Source of the DNA: an uncultured Bacteroidota bacterium
GTDB lineage: Bacteria; Bacteroidota; Bacteroidia; Flavobacteriales; Flavobacteriaceae
DNA length: 56,082 nt
Direction of reading: 5' to 3'
Assembly (NCBI GenBank): GCA_902550325.1
Contig: CACCYT010000004.1
Coordinates: 1 to 56,082, forward strand
A program made the translations under genes and the position numbers. A model generated the notes under the pieces. That model was given only the letters and a program-made list of their open reading frames with translations, had not been told where the DNA came from and did not search any database. Positions within the stretch are counted from its first letter, which is position 1; every line of letters begins with the position of its first letter. Positions 53,668 through 56,082 of this stretch are shown here, piece after piece.

Positions 53668-54636
53668 ATGGAAAAATTCAAATCTCAGATTAACTTGATT
53701 GAAATTGAAATTGATAAATACATCAATTCACTGGGAGATAATTCAATTTATGATTCAGTAAAGTATTTTTTAAAACTTCCATCAAAAAGAGTCAGACCCT
53801 TATTTACTCTTTTAACAAACGCATTATACAATAACAACCATTCATTTGCAATTCCTGCAGCGCTTTCAAATGAAATGTTTCATAATTTCACCTTGCTTCA
53901 CGATGACATCATGGATTCTTCCAAAAAGAGAAGAGGTTTTGATACAGTCCATGAGAAATGGAATGTTAACCAGGCAATTCTATCAGGAGATTCAATACTC
54001 ATAATGGCTACAAAATTTTTAGATTTTTATGAGTCTAAAATCCAGAAAGATCTTTTAAAACTCTTTAATTCTACAGCTTTGGAGGTTTGTGAAGGTCAGC
54101 AACTGGACATGGAGTTTGAAAATAAAATCAATATTGATTTCGATGATTACATCGATATGATCACAAAAAAAACATCAGTTTTAATTGCATCTTCAATCAA
54201 GATGGGAGGCATTATCAATGAACTCGATAAGGATGAGTTAAATCGTTTATACGATATTGGTTTAAATCTAGGTATCGCATTTCAAATTCAGGACGATTAT
54301 TTAGATCTATTCGGCGATGAGAAAATAATTGGTAAAAAAGTTGGATTAGATGTAATAAATAATAAAAAAACGGCTCTACATCATTTGTTTGTAAATCAAG
54401 CATCAAAAACAGAACTAAGTAAATATCAAGATTATATGCTACTAAAAAATCATGATGAAAAAGTAAGAAAAATCAAGTCTTTATTTTCCGACAATAACAC
54501 AGATAAATCTTTAAAAAACTTAGTTGAGGACTATTCAAATAAGGCAGATTCTATTATTCAAAAATTAACGCCTGAGTTTGATCAAAGACCTAACTTAATT
54601 TTGCTGAGTGATTTTTTATTAAAAAGAAATTATTAG
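53668..54636 (+). CDS. Polyprenyl (trans-prenyl) diphosphate synthase
   Basis: A 322-residue head-to-tail isoprenyl synthase. The first Asp-rich motif is HDDIMD with the flanking RRG (SSKKRRGFDTVHEKWN), the second is FQIQDDYLD, and GDSILIMATKF and LSKRVRPLFT-like elements (PSKRVRPLFTLL) are present. These enzymes extend allylic diphosphates with isopentenyl diphosphate for quinone tails or undecaprenyl-type lipids; the chain length cannot be set with confidence from sequence by eye. Start: ATG 53668. Confidence 0.92.
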   Translation: MEKFKSQINLIEIEIDKYINSLGDNSIYDSVKYFLKLPSKRVRPLFTLLTNALYNNNHSFAIPAALSNEMFHNFTLLHDDIMDSSKKRRGFDTVHEKWNVNQAILSGDSILIMATKFLDFYESKIQKDLLKLFNSTALEVCEGQQLDMEFENKINIDFDDYIDMITKKTSVLIASSIKMGGIINELDKDELNRLYDIGLNLGIAFQIQDDYLDLFGDEKIIGKKVGLDVINNKKTALHHLFVNQASKTELSKYQDYMLLKNHDEKVRKIKSLFSDNNTDKSLKNLVEDYSNKADSIIQKLTPEFDQRPNLILLSDFLLKRNY

Positions 54637-54640
54637 TCAG

Positions 54641-54648
54641 TATATTTG
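54641..54648 (+). promoter_or_regulatory. -7 promoter element for the ZIP transporter gene
   Basis: TATATTTG, exact TAnnTTTG, 4 bp after the prenyl synthase stop and 45 bp before the TTG start at 54694. Confidence 0.5.
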
Positions 54649-54693
54649 ATTAGTGAGCATCTGAAAATATTATTTTCATTATAATTATTACAA

Positions 54694-55554
54694 TTGGAGA
54701 ATTTTTTAAATTCAATTTTAGATTTTTTTAATCAACAAGACAGCCCAATATTGATGGCCTTATATGCAGGGCTTTTTACATGGATTCTAACTGCCCTTGG
54801 AGCAGCCTTAGTTTTTTTCTTTAAATCTACAAACAGGAAGTTTTTGGATATGGCTTTGGGCTTTACGGCAGGAGTTATGATTGCTGCGAGTTTTTGGTCT
54901 TTAATCGCCCCAGCAATTAGTGCTGTGGAGATTCAAAATGAATTAGGGCAATCATCCATGCCTTCATTTTTGCCACCAGCAATTGGGTTTTTTATGGGTG
55001 CTATATTCATGTTTGCTTTAGATAAAGCCATACCTCACCTTCATATTTTTGGAAAGTTGAAAGATGCAGAAGGTCCCAAAACTGACTTAAAAAAAACTTC
55101 ATTACTTGTACTTGCAATAGCAATTCATAATATTCCGGAAGGCTTAGCAGTTGGTGTTGCATTTGGTGCACTTTTCATTCCTGAGTTTGCTGATGTTTAT
55201 ACTTTAGGTGCTGCTGTTGCACTTGGCATTGGAATTGGCCTTCAAAATTTTCCTGAGGGGTTTGCCGTGTCTATGCCTGTTCGAAGAGCTGGATTATCAA
55301 GAAGAAAATCATGGTTTTGGGGTCAACTATCAGCCATTGTAGAACCAATATTTGCTGTAATTGGAGCTGCTCTCGTTATGTTAGTATGGCCTATACTTCC
55401 TTATGCACTATCATTTGCTGCTGGAGCAATGATTTTTATTGTTGTTGAAGAGGTAATTCCCGAAAGTCAAAAAGGTGGAAATACCGATCTAGCTACAATG
55501 GGTCTTATTGCAGGATTTATTGTTATGATGTCCCTAGATGTGGCATTGGGTTAG
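54694..55554 (+). CDS. ZIP family metal ion transporter
   Basis: A 286-residue ZIP (ZupT/GufA-like) permease with eight membrane helices. The metal-site motifs are on helix 4 (VLAIAIHNIPEGLAVGVAFG) and helix 5 (GIGIGLQNFPEGFAVSMPVR), with a third acidic site in MIFIVVEEVIPESQ. It imports Zn2+ and possibly Fe2+ or Mn2+. The start must be TTG at 54694 to keep the usual N-terminal segment; the first ATG (54754) would remove it. It is followed 35 bp later by an ICMT-family gene. Confidence 0.92.
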   Translation: MENFLNSILDFFNQQDSPILMALYAGLFTWILTALGAALVFFFKSTNRKFLDMALGFTAGVMIAASFWSLIAPAISAVEIQNELGQSSMPSFLPPAIGFFMGAIFMFALDKAIPHLHIFGKLKDAEGPKTDLKKTSLLVLAIAIHNIPEGLAVGVAFGALFIPEFADVYTLGAAVALGIGIGLQNFPEGFAVSMPVRRAGLSRRKSWFWGQLSAIVEPIFAVIGAALVMLVWPILPYALSFAAGAMIFIVVEEVIPESQKGGNTDLATMGLIAGFIVMMSLDVALG

Positions 55555-55570
55555 TAAAATAAAAAGTAAT

Positions 55571-55578
55571 TAACTTTG
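55571..55578 (+). promoter_or_regulatory. -7 promoter element for the ICMT-family gene
   Basis: TAACTTTG, exact TAnnTTTG, 11 bp before the ATG at 55590, with a TTG about 22 bp upstream as a possible -33 element. Confidence 0.55.
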
Positions 55579-55589
55579 TATATCTAAAA

Positions 55590-56042
55590 ATGGAAAAGTT
55601 CTCAAAAATTCCTCCCCCGTTAGTAGTTTTAATTTTAGTTATTTCTACTTTTTTTTCATCCAAAAAAATTGATTTAATTCAGATACCGTTCCAATCCTTC
55701 ATATCAATTTTTATACTTTCTATTGGCATACTTATTTTATTAAATCCAGTATTAAAATTTAAGAAATCAAAAACCACGATTAATCCAATCAAGTTCAAGA
55801 AAGTTAATAAACTAGTAACATCAGGAATTTATAAATATTCAAGGAATCCTATGTACTTAGGTTTGCTAATGATAGTTGTTTCTTCGTCAATTTTTTATTT
55901 GAATATTTATTCAATATTAACTCCTCTCTTTTTTTATCTGTGGATAAATAGATTTCAGATAAAAAGAGAAGAAGTTTTTCTTACAGAAAAATTTGGTGAA
56001 GATTACCTATCATACAAGAAAAAAACCAGAAGGTGGATTTAG
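55590..56042 (+). CDS. Isoprenylcysteine carboxyl methyltransferase (ICMT/PEMT) family membrane protein
   Basis: A 150-residue membrane methyltransferase-like protein with four helices and the family C-terminal signature TSGIYKYSRNPMYLGLLMIV followed by REEVFLTEKFGEDYLSYKKKTRRWI. In ICMT/PEMT enzymes this region binds S-adenosylmethionine. Bacterial members methylate unknown lipid or small substrates. The gene has its own -7 element. The last 40 bp of the window after its stop show nothing I can identify. Confidence 0.88.
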   Translation: MEKFSKIPPPLVVLILVISTFFSSKKIDLIQIPFQSFISIFILSIGILILLNPVLKFKKSKTTINPIKFKKVNKLVTSGIYKYSRNPMYLGLLMIVVSSSIFYLNIYSILTPLFFYLWINRFQIKREEVFLTEKFGEDYLSYKKKTRRWI

Positions 56043-56082
56043 CGATATTCTACTTAACTAATCATTCGCTAACTCATTCAAC

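Noticed and set aside
54662-54678. AT-rich hairpin TGAAAAT/ATTTTCA after the prenyl synthase
   Set aside because: Weak, all-AT stem with a 3-base loop and located after the ZIP promoter element; not a convincing terminator.

Overview
The window looks like chromosome of a marine, probably uncultivated, flavobacterium (Bacteroidota, Flavobacteriia). The DNA is AT-rich (roughly 30% GC by eye). There are four TonB-linked outer-membrane or propeller genes with N-terminal carboxypeptidase-like domains, a Bat (aerotolerance) operon, an LES-type surface lipoprotein (Cys-Ser-Asp4), an ATP-cone-on-NrdB ribonucleotide reductase and the Bacteroidota -7 promoter element TAnnTTTG in front of many genes. 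There are no mobile elements, rRNAs, CRISPR arrays or recognisable tRNAs. Genes are packed very tightly: many starts overlap the previous stop (TAATG or ATGA), and all six convergent gene pairs overlap at their 3' ends, which suggests a streamlined genome.

Layout. 1-12 kb is mostly minus strand: lspA, a 2-oxoadipate dioxygenase-like gene, a DksA/TraR protein, ileS, a TonB-dependent receptor, recO, gdhA, a cystathionine gamma-synthase/lyase and an azurin-like blue copper lipoprotein. 12.1-14.9 kb is a plus-strand sugar cluster: two xylose-isomerase-like TIM barrels and a DUF1080 (3-keto-glycoside hydrolase type) protein that carries an unexpected thrombospondin-type-3-like calcium-binding insert. 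14.9-17.1 kb holds yicC, gmk, nadD and an unlisted 48-residue membrane peptide. 17.2-25.8 kb is the complete MoxR/Bat operon. 25.8-37.3 kb is housekeeping (cvpA, pheS, gpsA, a double ABC ATPase, an NtrY-like kinase, a bacilliredoxin, a TerB/J-domain membrane protein, a HupE-like protein, dCMP deaminase, nrdA, nrdB).

37.6-49.8 kb reads as a phosphorus-acquisition locus. On the minus strand are a surface beta-helix lipoprotein, a TonB receptor, a PiT phosphate transporter fused to a PhoU-like domain, and a thioredoxin-type arsenate reductase. Divergently are a MORN-like exported protein, a second TonB receptor, a beta-propeller phytase and a second propeller-like exported protein. The shared divergent intergenic region contains two oppositely oriented arrays of direct repeats with an exact 11-bp period (core TTAA), each pointing at its own gene, and weaker two-copy versions precede both TonB receptor genes. 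This is the architecture expected of a PhoB/PhoP-type response-regulator binding site. I regard it as the most interesting signal in the window. The remainder (49.9-56 kb) is dgt, tadA, aspS, a polyprenyl synthase, a ZIP metal transporter and an ICMT-family methyltransferase.

How it fits together: the phosphorus locus would scavenge phytate or other organic P at the surface (phytase, TonB receptors, lipoprotein), import phosphate (PiT) and remove arsenate that enters by the same route (ArsC). These roles are inferred from family membership and gene order; only the sequences and repeats are observed directly.
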